Below, piece after piece: positions 20,419 to 29,897 of a stretch of DNA of 64,000 nt. Below the pieces are notes generated by a model. The model saw nothing but the letters and a program-made list of their open reading frames with translations. It was not told the origin of the DNA and made no database searches. Position 1 is the first letter of the stretch, and each line of letters starts with the position of its first letter. Location: NCBI RefSeq assembly GCF_002890895.1, contig NZ_POUL01000005.1:372001-436000 (forward strand). The letters run 5' to 3'. The translations under genes and the position numbers were made by a program. This DNA comes from Stutzerimonas stutzeri (lineage in GTDB: Bacteria > Pseudomonadota > Gammaproteobacteria > Pseudomonadales > Pseudomonadaceae).

Positions 20419-22595
20419 GGCTGCGGATGCTGCCGCAGCAAATGCGCAGCCATGCTACGCAGGGGCGCCAGTTGCCGGCAGATCAGGCCCAGTTGCGTTT
20501 GCAGTAGGCGATGGCTGTCGTCGATGTCTTCCGAAGCCTGTTCCAGCTGTTGCGCCAGCGCTTCTTCCGCTTCGCTGTAAACGGCCACCGGTTGGTTGTG
20601 TTGCAGCCCGTTGGCCAATTCGTCGAGGCTGCTTGCCAGTTGCTGCGCTGCGCTTTCCAGCAATTCGTCACGTGCATCGTCCGGCAGGCTTTCGCGGTGC
20701 GCACCCAGGCCCGACAGGTAATTGAGCAGCGTGTGCGAAAGGATCAGGAAGCGAAAGCCGGTTTCGGCGTCCTTGCGGAAATGCCCAGGTTCCAGAAGCA
20801 TGTTCGACAAGGTGGTCGACAGTGCTGCGTCCGCGTTGTGTGCGTTGCGCCGTGCCAGTCGATAGGCCAGATCATCGCGCTTGCCGCTTTCATACTGGGT
20901 CATGATCTGCCGTAGATAGTCGGCGCTACGGGCCAGTGTATTGGCGACGACCTGATCGAGGCGTCGACCCTGCCAGTCCGGCAGGACGAGGAACACGGCA
21001 GCCGCCGCAATCAGGCTGCCCAGGATGGTGTCGACCAGCCGTGGCCAAAACAGCCCGTAACCGTCACCCACTTGGTTGAAGCAGAACAGCACCAGCAGCG
21101 TGATCGCCGCGGTCGCCAGGGTGTAGCGGCTGCTTCGGGTAGCGAAGAACACGACGCCGGCGATCACGGCGAACAGCGCTTGTATCGGCTGGCTGGGGAA
21201 CAGGTCGAACAGCGCCCAGCCGACGGCCAGGCCGAGCGCCGTGCCCGTTACGCGCTGGACCAGCTTGATCCGCGTGGCGCCGTAGTTGGGCTGGCAGACG
21301 AACACCGTCGTCAGCAGCACCCAATAGCCCTGTTCGGGATGGATCGTGTGAAGCACGGCATAGCCGCAAAGCAGCGCCAGGCTCATGCGCAAGGCGTGGC
21401 GGAACAGGAGCGAGGTGGGCGTCAGTTGCAAGCGGACGCGGTTGAACGCATCCCGCAACGACTGCGGCTGCCGATCCAGCAGGCTGCTGTCCTGTTCCCC
21501 TTCCAGCGCGTCAGGGTTGGTCGCCGTGGACAGCTGACGCTGCATGGTCGACAGATTGCCGGAAAGCGCGCGCAATGAGCGCAACAGTCCGCGCCACGCC
21601 GGGTTGCTCTGCAGCCGCAGGTGTTCGAGCGACGACTCCAGATCCGCCAGTGCCTGTGCATTGGCTTCGCTGTAGCGAAACGGCTGGCGCAGTTGGACGG
21701 CATTCGCCAGGTCCGCGCAGGCCACGCCCTGCAAGCGCAGCAGCCGGCCGCAGCGAAACAGCACATCGCTATGAAAGAACGCCTCTGCCAGCTCTTGGTA
21801 AGGGTAGTGCGAGGAGCTGACGCGCTCGTGCAGGTCCTGAGCCAGGAAATAGAGCTTGAGGTAGTGGCTGATCTTCACCCCGGGCCGACCGTTGCCCAGG
21901 CGATGCAGAAGGGTTTCCTTGGTGACGTTCAGCGCGCTCACCACTCGGCCATTCTGCTGCGCCAGTTGCAGTCGACGTTCTTCTACATCCAGTTGGCGCA
22001 CCGGCTCGAAGAGGGCGGCCTTGAGCTTGTAGTACCGCCCCAGCTCACGGTACAGGCGGGCCAGACTTTGCTGAACGGGTTGGTGCGCGAACAGCGCATT
22101 CCAGAGAACCGAGAGCAAGCCGTACCAGGTGGCGCCAGCCAACAGTAGCAGCGGGTCGCGCCAGGGGTGCAGCGCCTCGCCACCTCGCTGGTCGGCTGCA
22201 ATCATGCTGTAGATCGAAAGAATCAGCGTCGCCTGGGCGATGGTCGCGTAGCGCTCGCCCAGCGCACCGAGCATGACCAGGCCGAACGCCGCGGCCGCCA
22301 TGCCGAGTGCGAACAACAGGGGGAAGGGAAACAACAGCTGAACCGATGCCGCGGCGATGCTGAAGCACAGCAGCGTGACCAACAGCGCAGACAACCGCCC
22401 CAGCCAGCTGTCGTCGGTCTCTGCCAGGGCGCTGGCAATGACGCCGAGAAACAGTGGAATCGCCATCGCGGGCTGTGCCAGGTACCAGCTCAAACCCATG
22501 CTGCCGGCCAGCGCGATCAGCACGCGAAGGCTGTAGCCGAACTTGTCCAGCGCCCAGAGCTGGCGCAAGGAATGGTTGAGCGAAGGTGAGCGCAT
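20409..22595 (-). CDS. YccS-family FUSC inner-membrane protein
   Basis: A 728-residue membrane protein of the YccS/YhfK branch of the FUSC (aromatic acid exporter-like) family. Two clusters of about five to six hydrophobic segments (residues about 20-150 and 395-520) are separated by a long soluble, helical region; a soluble tail follows. Family members are thought to be efflux proteins, with substrates mostly unknown. The Shine-Dalgarno sequence is weak. It is divergent from the PhoX-like gene. Confidence 0.85.
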   Translation of the reverse strand: MRSPSLNHSLRQLWALDKFGYSLRVLIALAGSMGLSWYLAQPAMAIPLFLGVIASALAETDDSWLGRLSALLVTLLCFSIAAASVQLLFPFPLLFALGMAAAAFGLVMLGALGERYATIAQATLILSIYSMIAADQRGGEALHPWRDPLLLLAGATWYGLLSVLWNALFAHQPVQQSLARLYRELGRYYKLKAALFEPVRQLDVEERRLQLAQQNGRVVSALNVTKETLLHRLGNGRPGVKISHYLKLYFLAQDLHERVSSSHYPYQELAEAFFHSDVLFRCGRLLRLQGVACADLANAVQLRQPFRYSEANAQALADLESSLEHLRLQSNPAWRGLLRSLRALSGNLSTMQRQLSTATNPDALEGEQDSSLLDRQPQSLRDAFNRVRLQLTPTSLLFRHALRMSLALLCGYAVLHTIHPEQGYWVLLTTVFVCQPNYGATRIKLVQRVTGTALGLAVGWALFDLFPSQPIQALFAVIAGVVFFATRSSRYTLATAAITLLVLFCFNQVGDGYGLFWPRLVDTILGSLIAAAAVFLVLPDWQGRRLDQVVANTLARSADYLRQIMTQYESGKRDDLAYRLARRNAHNADAALSTTLSNMLLEPGHFRKDAETGFRFLILSHTLLNYLSGLGAHRESLPDDARDELLESAAQQLASSLDELANGLQHNQPVAVYSEAEEALAQQLEQASEDIDDSHRLLQTQLGLICRQLAPLRSMAAHLLRQHPQPQG

Positions 22596-22791
22596 ATGAA
22601 CGAGTCGGACCTGTCGGCGATAAGAAGAAGGTTGGACGCCGGCCGTACGCGGACGTCACGGCAAGCGAAGCAAAGCTTATACCGTCCATCCGTCTCGCAT
22701 CACCGGAACGAAACCGCACGGTCATCGTTTAGCCGTATTCGTCTGGCTTCATTCATGCCGCTCCCTCCCATTCCTATAAAGAGGACACCGC

Positions 22792-24273
22792 ATGAACCGT
22801 GAACACGATGCCAGCCGCCGCAGCCTGCTCAAAGGTGGCGCTATCACCGCCGCCGTTGTGGCCAGCACGCCGTTTCTCGGCACGCTGGAAGCCTTCGCAG
22901 CGCGAAATGCACAGGGGCGCGGCGCCGGCCTGGTTCGCAGCAGCTACGGTCCGTTGCGTCCGACCAAGGACCTGAGCACAGGCTTGGAATTGCTACAGCT
23001 ACCCGACGGCTTCCAGTACAAGAGCTTTTCCTGGACCGGCGACCTGATGGAAAACGGCCAGCCTGTACCCACGTCGCATGACGGTATGGGCGTCATCGAG
23101 GTGCGTCGCGGCCAACATGGTCCGGAAATCGTGCTGGTGCGTAACCATGAAGCCAGCACCGGTCCGCTGATCGACGCTACCGGCATCTATGATGACGTGA
23201 CGCTTTCCAACGGCCAGCGTCCGGCCGGCGGAACGACCAATCTCTACGTTTCCCTCGACATCATGCAGCCGGTACGAACCCTGCCGAGCCTCGGCGGAAC
23301 CCGTACCAACTGTGCCGGCGGTATCACCCCATGGGGGACCTGGTTGTCCTGTGAGGAAACCACGGCGGATTACAGCTCGGTGGGTGGTCGCGCCCACGGC
23401 TACGTATTCGAAGTGACTGCCGATCCAGCCCTGACGACCGGCGAGCCGATTATCCAAATGGGACGCTTTGCCCATGAAGCGGTCGCCGTAGATCCGAGCA
23501 ACAGCTACGTCTACCTGACTGAAGACGCCCGCAACCAAGCCGGTTACTACCGTTATATTCCTACCGACGCGAGCCAGCAGCCAGGTTCGCTGGCCGTGGG
23601 CGGCATCCTACAGGCGGCGCGGGTTCGCAACCTTGCGTTTGCCGATTTGCTGGCGCCAAAACAAGGCGACAGCTATCAGTTGGAGTGGGTCGAGGTGTCG
23701 AATCCGAACCTGGAGCCGCAGCCCGAGGGCAGTGGGCCGTTCGCGCAGGCGCGTCGTGCCGGCGGCTTGAGCATGAGCCGTGGCGAGGGCGTCTGGTACA
23801 GCGAAGGCAAACTCTACATTGTCGATACCAGCGCCGGAACCGACAGCCAGGGGCGTGCCGGTTATGGCAACGGGGCAGTGTGGATGCACGACCTGGCCAA
23901 CGACCGCTTGACCTGCATCTTCGCCTCTACCGACGCCGAAATCGCCAACAACCCAGACAACATCACCGTCAGCCCACGAGGCGGTTTGCTGCTCTGCGAA
24001 GACGGTGGCGGTGTGCAGGATACCTACGGCTTCGGTGAGCGCCTGTTGGGCCTAACCACGGCCGGTGAGGCGTATATCTTCGCCAAGAACAACGTGGTGT
24101 TCGATGACGTCCAGGCCGCTGCGGCCGGGAAGAATGTTTCGGGCGGCGACTACCGCAACCGTGAGTTCTGCGGCGCCTGCTTCGATCCGACCGGGCACTT
24201 CCTGTTCGTCAACATCCAGACCCCCGGCATCACCTTTGCCATTTGGGGCCCCTGGGCTCGCGGTTCGCTGTAA
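22792..24273 (+). CDS. PhoX-family (DUF839) phosphatase, Tat-exported
   Basis: A 493-residue protein. The N-terminus SRRSLLKGG (about residues 8-16) followed by a hydrophobic stretch is a twin-arginine signal, so it is exported folded to the periplasm. The rest is the DUF839/PhoX beta-propeller, with PWGTWLSCEET, GRFAHEAVAVDP and GGGVQDTYGFGERL. PhoX enzymes are calcium- and iron-dependent phosphatases releasing phosphate from organic esters and are usually induced by phosphate starvation. AGAGGA precedes the ATG. Substrate and regulation are inferred from the family; only a weak Pho-box match was seen upstream. Confidence 0.87.
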   Translation: MNREHDASRRSLLKGGAITAAVVASTPFLGTLEAFAARNAQGRGAGLVRSSYGPLRPTKDLSTGLELLQLPDGFQYKSFSWTGDLMENGQPVPTSHDGMGVIEVRRGQHGPEIVLVRNHEASTGPLIDATGIYDDVTLSNGQRPAGGTTNLYVSLDIMQPVRTLPSLGGTRTNCAGGITPWGTWLSCEETTADYSSVGGRAHGYVFEVTADPALTTGEPIIQMGRFAHEAVAVDPSNSYVYLTEDARNQAGYYRYIPTDASQQPGSLAVGGILQAARVRNLAFADLLAPKQGDSYQLEWVEVSNPNLEPQPEGSGPFAQARRAGGLSMSRGEGVWYSEGKLYIVDTSAGTDSQGRAGYGNGAVWMHDLANDRLTCIFASTDAEIANNPDNITVSPRGGLLLCEDGGGVQDTYGFGERLLGLTTAGEAYIFAKNNVVFDDVQAAAAGKNVSGGDYRNREFCGACFDPTGHFLFVNIQTPGITFAIWGPWARGSL

Positions 24274-24284
24274 CCCGCGCCATC

Positions 24285-24317
24285 GGCGAGTCGAGCGAAA
24301 GGACTTCTCGGCTCGCC
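24285..24317. other. Stem-loop between convergent phoX-like and dbpA genes
   Basis: Arms ggcgagtcgag and ctcggctcgcc pair over 11 bases (one G-U) with an 11-base loop. No T tract is present, so terminator function is only possible. Confidence 0.35.
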
Positions 24318-24434
24318 AGCAGCGCCGTTCATTTGATCGGTCGCGTGAGCTGACGCTGCTTCTTCGAGACGGGCAATCCGTTTCGTCACGAGCCCGTACG
24401 CGGGGATGCGACAGGCTCGGTTCTTCCCGTTCGA

Positions 24435-25814
24435 CTAGAGCGTGCGGACTTTCAGCGACCGGCCTTTGATCTTGCCGGAATTGAGGCGATTCAAGGCCTG
24501 CTTGGCCACGTCGCGCTCGACGGCAACGAACGCCTGGAAGTCGAAGATCGCAATCTTGCCCACCTGCTTGCCGGGAATACCCGCATCGCCCGTCAGCGCG
24601 CCAAGGATATCGCCCGGTCGCAGCTTGTCCTTGCGCCCAGCGCCGATGCACAACGTTATCATCGGCGGCTGCAGCGGGCCGCCCGGCTGCGCTTTTAGCT
24701 CGCTCAGCGGCTGCCAGTTGAGCGGCGCCTTCTGCCGGTCCTCGATGGCCTGGGCGCGGTGGCCTTCGGCGGGTGCGACAAGGCTGACGGCAATGCCCTT
24801 CTTGCCGGCACGACCGGTACGTCCAACCCGATGAATGTGGATTTCGGAATCGCGCGCCAGCTCAACGTTGATCACCATGTCCAGAGCGTCGATATCCAGC
24901 CCGCGGGCCGCGACATCGGTCGCGACCAGCACGGACAGGCTGCGGTTGCTGAACATGGCCAGTACCTGATCACGGTCGCGCTGTTCCAGGTCGCCGTTCA
25001 GCGCCATGGCAGAGATGCCTTTCGCGGTGAGAGCGTCGACCAGTTCCTGGCACTGCTGTTTGGTAAAGCAGAAGGCCACGCAGGTCTCCGGACGGAAGCT
25101 GGCCAGGACCTGAATCACGGCCTGCATGCGCTCTTCGGGGTCGATTTCGTAGAAGCGCTGCTCGATCTGGGTGTCGTCATGCAGGGCTTCGACCTTTACC
25201 TGCTGCGGGTCGCGCATGAAGGTCGACGCGAGTTGCTTGATGCCGCTGGGGTAGGTCGCGGAGAACAGCAGGGTCTGCCGCTTGTTCGGGGTCTGCCCGA
25301 TGATTTCGGCAATCGCGTCGTAGAAGCCCATGTCGAGCATGCGGTCGGCTTCGTCGAGGATCAGCTTGTTCAGGCCATCGAGTTTCAGTGAGCCCTTTTT
25401 CAAATGCTCCTGAACGCGCCCAGGCGTGCCAACGATCACATGCGCGCCATGTTCCAGCGAGCCGATCTGCGGGCCTATGGATACGCCGCCGCAAAGCGTG
25501 AGGATCTTGATGTTGTCAGCAGCGCGCGCCAGCCGGCGCAATTCTTTGGCCACCTGATCGGCCAGTTCACGGGTCGGGCAAAGCACCAGCGCCTGACAGC
25601 CGAAATAGCGCGGGTTGATCGGCTCCAGCAGTGCAATACCGAAGGCGGCTGTCTTGCCGCTGCCGGTCTTGGCCTGCGCGATGAGGTCCATACCCTTGAG
25701 CATGACTGGCAGGCTTTGCGCCTGGATCGGCGTCATTTCGGCATAGCCGAGCGCGTCGAGGTTGGCCAGCGTTGCAGGGCTGAGGGGCAGGGTGGCGAAG
25801 GCTGAACTGGGCAC
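24435..25814 (-). CDS. dbpA: ATP-dependent RNA helicase DbpA
   Basis: DEAD-box helicase acting on 23S rRNA during large ribosomal subunit assembly. It has 459 residues. Visible: Q motif region EMTPIQAQSLP, Walker A AKTGSGKTAAF, LDEADRMLD (the DEAD box), SATYP, and motif VI HRVGRTGRAG. The C-terminal domain with KVGKIAIFDFQAFVAVE and KGRSLKVRTL is the RNA-binding fold that separates DbpA from other DEAD-box proteins and directs it to a 23S hairpin. It is divergent from the protease gene. Confidence 0.95.
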   Translation of the reverse strand: MPSSAFATLPLSPATLANLDALGYAEMTPIQAQSLPVMLKGMDLIAQAKTGSGKTAAFGIALLEPINPRYFGCQALVLCPTRELADQVAKELRRLARAADNIKILTLCGGVSIGPQIGSLEHGAHVIVGTPGRVQEHLKKGSLKLDGLNKLILDEADRMLDMGFYDAIAEIIGQTPNKRQTLLFSATYPSGIKQLASTFMRDPQQVKVEALHDDTQIEQRFYEIDPEERMQAVIQVLASFRPETCVAFCFTKQQCQELVDALTAKGISAMALNGDLEQRDRDQVLAMFSNRSLSVLVATDVAARGLDIDALDMVINVELARDSEIHIHRVGRTGRAGKKGIAVSLVAPAEGHRAQAIEDRQKAPLNWQPLSELKAQPGGPLQPPMITLCIGAGRKDKLRPGDILGALTGDAGIPGKQVGKIAIFDFQAFVAVERDVAKQALNRLNSGKIKGRSLKVRTL

Positions 25815-25958
25815 GGTAGTGATCTGCTGAAAAAAGTGAGGCGCAGTCTAGCAGGCGGCTGACTTTCACGCGTGACGCCCGTGGCCCGCTACATAGGGCG
25901 GAACGGATCGCGGCGACGGTCGGTCCCACTCAGGTCAATACTGATTCAGGAGGCCGCT

Positions 25959-26480
25959 TTGTCCCGTTTGTTGTTGCTGTTGAGCGCGTTAACCCTTCCC
26001 GCCGTGGCCGCCGAGCCAACCTTGTTCGGCCGCTATGAGCAGATCAAGATCGAAGACCTCGGCAAGACCCTCAAAGCCAAGATGGACACCGGCGCGATGA
26101 CTGCCTCGCTATCGGCGCGCGATATCGAGCGTTTCGAGCGCGACGGGGAAGACTGGGTGAGATTCCGCCTGGCTGTCGAAGGCGCTGACGACACGCTCTA
26201 TGAGCACCGCCTGGCGCGCATCGCCGAGATCAAGACCCGCAAAGAAGAAGCCGTCGACCCGGACGACGATACGGATGCGGAGCGTGGGCCGGATGTCGCC
26301 GAGCGGCCAGTGGTGGAAATGCAGTTGTGCATCGGCGACCAGATGCGAGAAACCGAGGTCAACCTGACCGACCGTAGCCACTTCCGCTATCCGCTGTTGA
26401 TTGGGGCTACGGCAATCCGGGATCTTGAGGCTGCTATCGATCCTGCTCAGAAGTACACGGCAGGCCGTCCCACCTGCTAG
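25959..26480 (+). CDS. Retropepsin-like (RimK-associated, PF05618-type) aspartic protease, exported
   Basis: A 173-residue protein with a signal peptide (SRLLLLLSALTLPAVAAEP) and a retropepsin-like domain: LGKTLKAKMDTGAMTASLSA holds the D-T-G active site (about residue 45), and the fold continues to YPLLIGATAIRDL. Family members are often described as ATP-dependent zinc proteases, though the DTG suggests an aspartic mechanism. The start is TTG 25959, placed 5 bases after GGAGG; longer frames have no better site. A highly acidic insert (residues about 90-110) separates the two parts of the fold. Target unknown. Confidence 0.82.
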   Translation: MSRLLLLLSALTLPAVAAEPTLFGRYEQIKIEDLGKTLKAKMDTGAMTASLSARDIERFERDGEDWVRFRLAVEGADDTLYEHRLARIAEIKTRKEEAVDPDDDTDAERGPDVAERPVVEMQLCIGDQMRETEVNLTDRSHFRYPLLIGATAIRDLEAAIDPAQKYTAGRPTC

Positions 26481-27111
26481 TTCGCCTAGTGCGATCCGAA
26501 CGGGCGCGAACGCTAACCGCTGTCCGCGCCCAGCGCACGCACACACATCGGTTCCCTCTGTGGTTTGCGGGAGCGCATTCGCTCTGTCGGTGCGTATTGA
26601 AACTCCGAGGCAAACTGGATCTCGCGTTGTGTAACGCAAATATAATCTTGCGGTGCTAATTAATTAAGGTATTTAGGTTAGCTGCCATAGTCTTAATTAT
26701 TAGCCGGAAGAAAGGTTAATTACGGTTGTTCGATTATATTTGGGTGCTACTTACATCAAGCTAATAAGTGGCGGTTGGCGATTGATAAAACCCATGTAAG
26801 TCAATTCTGTTCAGCTTCGTGACTGATGAGTCAGCTTGAAGGCTCGCCCTCAAAGCAGCAAGTGCCTTGAATGTTTGATCGTCATTTCGTTTGAGGGTGC
26901 AGTCAGAAGCGCGCCTCCTGCGCTTAAGGGCAGCGTGCCTCCTACGCGCTGCCGGTGCGCTGGCTTGCGGCCAGCAATCTCGATAATCGCAAGCCTGGCA
27001 ACGGTCGAGGTCTCGTTTAATCGCTCGTTCTAGAGCGCGTCAGACTAAAGTCGGGGCTATCATTCCACGACACATCCTTGCTAAATTCACGATGTGGTTC
27101 CCTTCACCCGT
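26481..27111 (+). other. Long non-coding region with AT-rich island before the symporter operon
   Basis: This 630-base gap holds no supported gene. Bases about 26630-26800 are much richer in A and T than anything nearby, with a perfect TATAAT at 26641-26646 (no convincing -35 partner) and an imperfect inverted repeat, ctaattaattaag (26656-26668) with cttaattattag (26692-26703). The rest is of normal composition. It probably carries the promoter and regulator sites for the downstream transporter. Confidence 0.5.
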
Positions 27112-27123
27112 AATAAAAATAAG
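27112..27123 (+). promoter_or_regulatory. A-rich AAN repeat before the DUF4212 gene, candidate Hfq/Crc site
   Basis: Four AAN triplets in a row (AAT AAA AAT AAG) end 3 bases before the GGAG ribosome binding site. In Pseudomonas, Hfq with Crc binds such A-A-N repeats at translation starts to impose carbon catabolite repression. Function inferred from motif and position. Confidence 0.5.
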
Positions 27124-27135
27124 ACGGAGAACGTC

Positions 27136-27399
27136 ATGGCCGACAGCGACAAAACAAATGCTGCTGCGTACTGGAAGGCGAATGTTCGCCTGATAACTTG
27201 GAGCCTGGTGGTCTGGGCTCTTGTCTCATATGGTTTCGCCATCCTATTGCGCCCTTTACTCGCCGGTATCCCGGTTGGGGGTACTGATCTGGGGTTCTGG
27301 TTCGCTCAACAGGGTTCCATCATCACGTTCATTTTGATCATCTTCCACTACGCGTGGCGGCTGAACAAACTGGACAAGGAATTCGGGGTTGAGGAGTAA
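27136..27399 (+). CDS. DUF4212 small subunit of a sodium:solute symporter
   Basis: An 87-residue protein with two hydrophobic segments (about residues 20-45 and 55-75) and the DUF4212 signature YWKANVRLITWSLVVWALVSYG. Members accompany VC_2705-type symporters and are called their small subunit. Start at the ATG preceded by GGAG (7 bases) rather than the longer frame at 27094. The symporter gene starts 5 bases after the stop, giving a two-gene operon. Confidence 0.9.
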   Translation: MADSDKTNAAAYWKANVRLITWSLVVWALVSYGFAILLRPLLAGIPVGGTDLGFWFAQQGSIITFILIIFHYAWRLNKLDKEFGVEE

Positions 27400-27404
27400 C
27401 CACA

Positions 27405-29174
27405 ATGAGCCAATATTGGATCAACATGATGTTCGTGGGCGCCTCGTTCCTGCTCTATATAGGAATCGCGGTCTGGGCTCGCGCAGGGTCAACTAAAGAG
27501 TTCTATGTCGCCGGTGGTGGTGTTCACCCCGTAACCAACGGCATGGCAACGGCGGCAGACTGGATGTCTGCAGCTTCCTTCATTTCCATGGCCGGTCTGA
27601 TCGCCTCTGGCGGTTATGCCACTTCTGCTTACCTGATGGGCTGGACCGGTGGCTATGTGCTGCTGGCGATGCTGCTGGCGCCGTACCTGCGCAAGTTCGG
27701 CAAGTTCACGGTTCCGGATTTCATCGGCGACCGTTTCTACAGCCGTGGCGCGCGCCTGGTAGCGGTGGTCTGCCTGATCCTGATCTCCGTGACCTACGTA
27801 ATCGGCCAGATGGCAGGTGCGGGCGTGGCGTTCTCTCGCTTCCTTGAAGTGAGCAATTCCACCGGTATCTGGATCGCAGCCGTGATCGTGTTCGCCTATG
27901 CGGTATTTGGCGGCATGAAGGGCATTACCTACACCCAGGTGGCGCAGTACGTGGTTCTGATCATTGCCTACACCATTCCGGCCGTGTTCATTGCGATGCA
28001 GCTGACTGGCAACCCGATCCCGATGTTCGGCATGTTCAGCACTCACACCGAATCCGGTATGCCGCTGCTCGACAAACTGAACCAGGTTGTCACCGACCTT
28101 GGCTTCGCCGCTTACACCGCGGACGTCGACAACAAGCTGAACATGTTCCTGTTCACCATGTCGCTGATGATCGGTACCGCCGGTCTGCCGCACGTCATCA
28201 TTCGCTTCTTCACCGTACCGAAGGTGGCTGACGCTCGTTGGTCCGCTGGCTGGACACTGATCTTCATCGCTCTGTTGTACCTCACAGCACCGGCTGTTGC
28301 CTCCATGGCACGCCTGAACCTGGTCCAGACCATCTATCCGGAAGGCCCACAGGCTGAAGCGATCCGTTACGAAGATCGTCCAGAGTGGATCCAGACCTGG
28401 GAAACGACTGGTCTGATCAAGTGGGAAGACAAGAACGCCGACGGTCGTGTGCAGATGTACAACGACACCAACGCTACCTTCACTCCGACCGCTACTGAGC
28501 GTGGCTGGAATGGCAACGAGCTGACCGTGAACAACGACATCATTGTTCTGGCCAACCCGGAAATCGCCAACCTGCCGAGCTGGGTCATCGGTCTGATCGC
28601 TGCGGGTGCTATCGCTGCTGCGCTCTCGACTGCTGCGGGTCTGCTGCTGGCGATCTCCTCTGCCATCAGTCATGACCTGATCAAGACATTGATCAATCCG
28701 AAAATCAGCGAGAAGAACGAAATGCTGGCCGCGCGGCTAGCCATGACGGCAGCGATTCTGCTTGCGACCTGGTTGGGCCTCAATCCTCCGGGCTTTGCGG
28801 CTCAGGTGGTGGCTCTGGCGTTCGGTCTTGCAGCCTCGAGCCTGTTCCCGGCTCTGATGATGGGTATCTTCTCCAAGCGTGTGAACAGCAAAGGCGCTGT
28901 CGCAGGGATGCTGGTTGGTGTGGTTTCCACCGCCGTGTACATCTTCCTGTACCTGGGCTGGTTCTTCATTCCTGGCACTGCAAGCATCCCCAACACGCCT
29001 GATCAGTGGTGGATGGGCATCTCCCCGCAGGCCTTCGGTGCCGTAGGTGCGATGCTGAACTTCGCTGTAGCCTACGCCGTGTCGATGGCTACCGAGGCTC
29101 CGCCGCAGGAGATTCAGGATCTGGTCGAGAGCGTTCGTACCCCGAAGGGTGCTGGCGTTGCGCTTGATCACTAA
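27405..29174 (+). CDS. Sodium:solute symporter (VC_2705/ActP-like)
   Basis: A 589-residue, about 13-segment membrane protein of the solute:sodium symporter family, similar to acetate permease ActP. The ATG follows GGGGTTGAGGAGTAACC. Segments begin about residue 5 and include ISVTYVIGQMAGAGVAFSRF; a hydrophilic loop around residues 305-380 is unusual compared with short ActP-like members but typical of the VC_2705 subfamily. Paired with DUF4212, it probably imports short-chain carboxylates such as acetate, or similar compounds; the substrate is inferred. Confidence 0.9.
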   Translation: MSQYWINMMFVGASFLLYIGIAVWARAGSTKEFYVAGGGVHPVTNGMATAADWMSAASFISMAGLIASGGYATSAYLMGWTGGYVLLAMLLAPYLRKFGKFTVPDFIGDRFYSRGARLVAVVCLILISVTYVIGQMAGAGVAFSRFLEVSNSTGIWIAAVIVFAYAVFGGMKGITYTQVAQYVVLIIAYTIPAVFIAMQLTGNPIPMFGMFSTHTESGMPLLDKLNQVVTDLGFAAYTADVDNKLNMFLFTMSLMIGTAGLPHVIIRFFTVPKVADARWSAGWTLIFIALLYLTAPAVASMARLNLVQTIYPEGPQAEAIRYEDRPEWIQTWETTGLIKWEDKNADGRVQMYNDTNATFTPTATERGWNGNELTVNNDIIVLANPEIANLPSWVIGLIAAGAIAAALSTAAGLLLAISSAISHDLIKTLINPKISEKNEMLAARLAMTAAILLATWLGLNPPGFAAQVVALAFGLAASSLFPALMMGIFSKRVNSKGAVAGMLVGVVSTAVYIFLYLGWFFIPGTASIPNTPDQWWMGISPQAFGAVGAMLNFAVAYAVSMATEAPPQEIQDLVESVRTPKGAGVALDH

Positions 29175-29226
29175 CTGATAATGCAGCCGAACGTCAGACA
29201 TGCTCTGACACAAGGTTGAGGTAGAA

Positions 29227-29259
29227 GTCGGGCTTCCATATGGAAGCCCGATTTTTTTA
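29227..29259 (+). terminator. Intrinsic terminator after the symporter
   Basis: A 10-base palindromic stem cgggcttcca with its complement is followed by seven T. It ends the symporter operon, 60 bases after the stop codon. Confidence 0.9.
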
Positions 29260-29271
29260 GGGGAGTTGTAT

Positions 29272-29793
29272 ATGTTCTGGCATCTAATCGCGGCAATCGT
29301 CGCGGGTGTGGCGGGGGCAGGTATTGGACTGCTGCTGCGCTCACTGACGCGTAAGCGGTTGCCGATGTGGATCATTCCTGTATGTGCGGGTCTGGGAATG
29401 CTGAGTTACACCATCCACTACGAATACACCTGGTTCGAAGCCAAACAGGCACGCCTGCCGGAGGGCAGCGTGGTCGTTTCGAGCGAAGAGGGGGAAATGT
29501 TGTGGCGCCCTTGGACCATGATGTATCCCATGCCGTTGAGCTACACGGTACTCGATCAAGCCAACGCACAGGTTCAGGATACAAATCAGGGCCGTATCGC
29601 CCGCTTTGTTCTGTATCGCTTCGACAAGCAGCATCTGACTTCCACTGTGGTCAGTCAGCGCTATCAGATGATTTGCGCGGAGAAAGCCATGTTCAGGTTG
29701 AACGAGGCAGGTCAGGCCAAGATTGAAACCTTGACCGAACTGGAGGCCGATTCGCCGTTATATCAGCGCATTTGCGTATCCGACATGCGTTAA
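29272..29793 (+). CDS. Conserved hypothetical protein with N-terminal membrane segments
   Basis: A 173-residue protein. Two hydrophobic segments at the N-terminus (FWHLIAAIVAGVAGAGIGLLL and MWIIPVCAGLGMLSYTIHY) are followed by a soluble, probably periplasmic domain of about 125 residues with SEEGEMLWRPWTMMYPMPLSYTVLD. The start is ATG 29272 with GGGGAG 6 bases upstream, just after the terminator of the symporter operon. No family is recognised. It is found next to an uptake system but is a separate transcription unit. Confidence 0.7.
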   Translation: MFWHLIAAIVAGVAGAGIGLLLRSLTRKRLPMWIIPVCAGLGMLSYTIHYEYTWFEAKQARLPEGSVVVSSEEGEMLWRPWTMMYPMPLSYTVLDQANAQVQDTNQGRIARFVLYRFDKQHLTSTVVSQRYQMICAEKAMFRLNEAGQAKIETLTELEADSPLYQRICVSDMR

Positions 29794-29897
29794 GCCTGTC
29801 GCGATCGAAGCGTTGTTTCGATCTGATGGAGCGCAACGCAGTTCGCAGCGACGCCTGGTCAGGAAGGCCGGGCGGCAGGCTGAAGCCTTGGGGAATG

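Noticed and set aside
22719-22736. Pho-box-like sequence upstream of the PhoX-like gene
   Set aside because: First half matches 6 of 7 but the second only 3 of 7, and no -10 follows at the right distance. PhoB control remains likely from the family but not from this site.
26940-27060. Possible sigma-54 promoter before the DUF4212 gene
   Set aside because: Several TGGC and TTGC words are present, but none has the fixed GG-N10-GC spacing with flanking consensus.
27489-28673. 394-codon minus-strand open frame
   Set aside because: Antisense to the symporter; charged, repetitive composition of a shadow.
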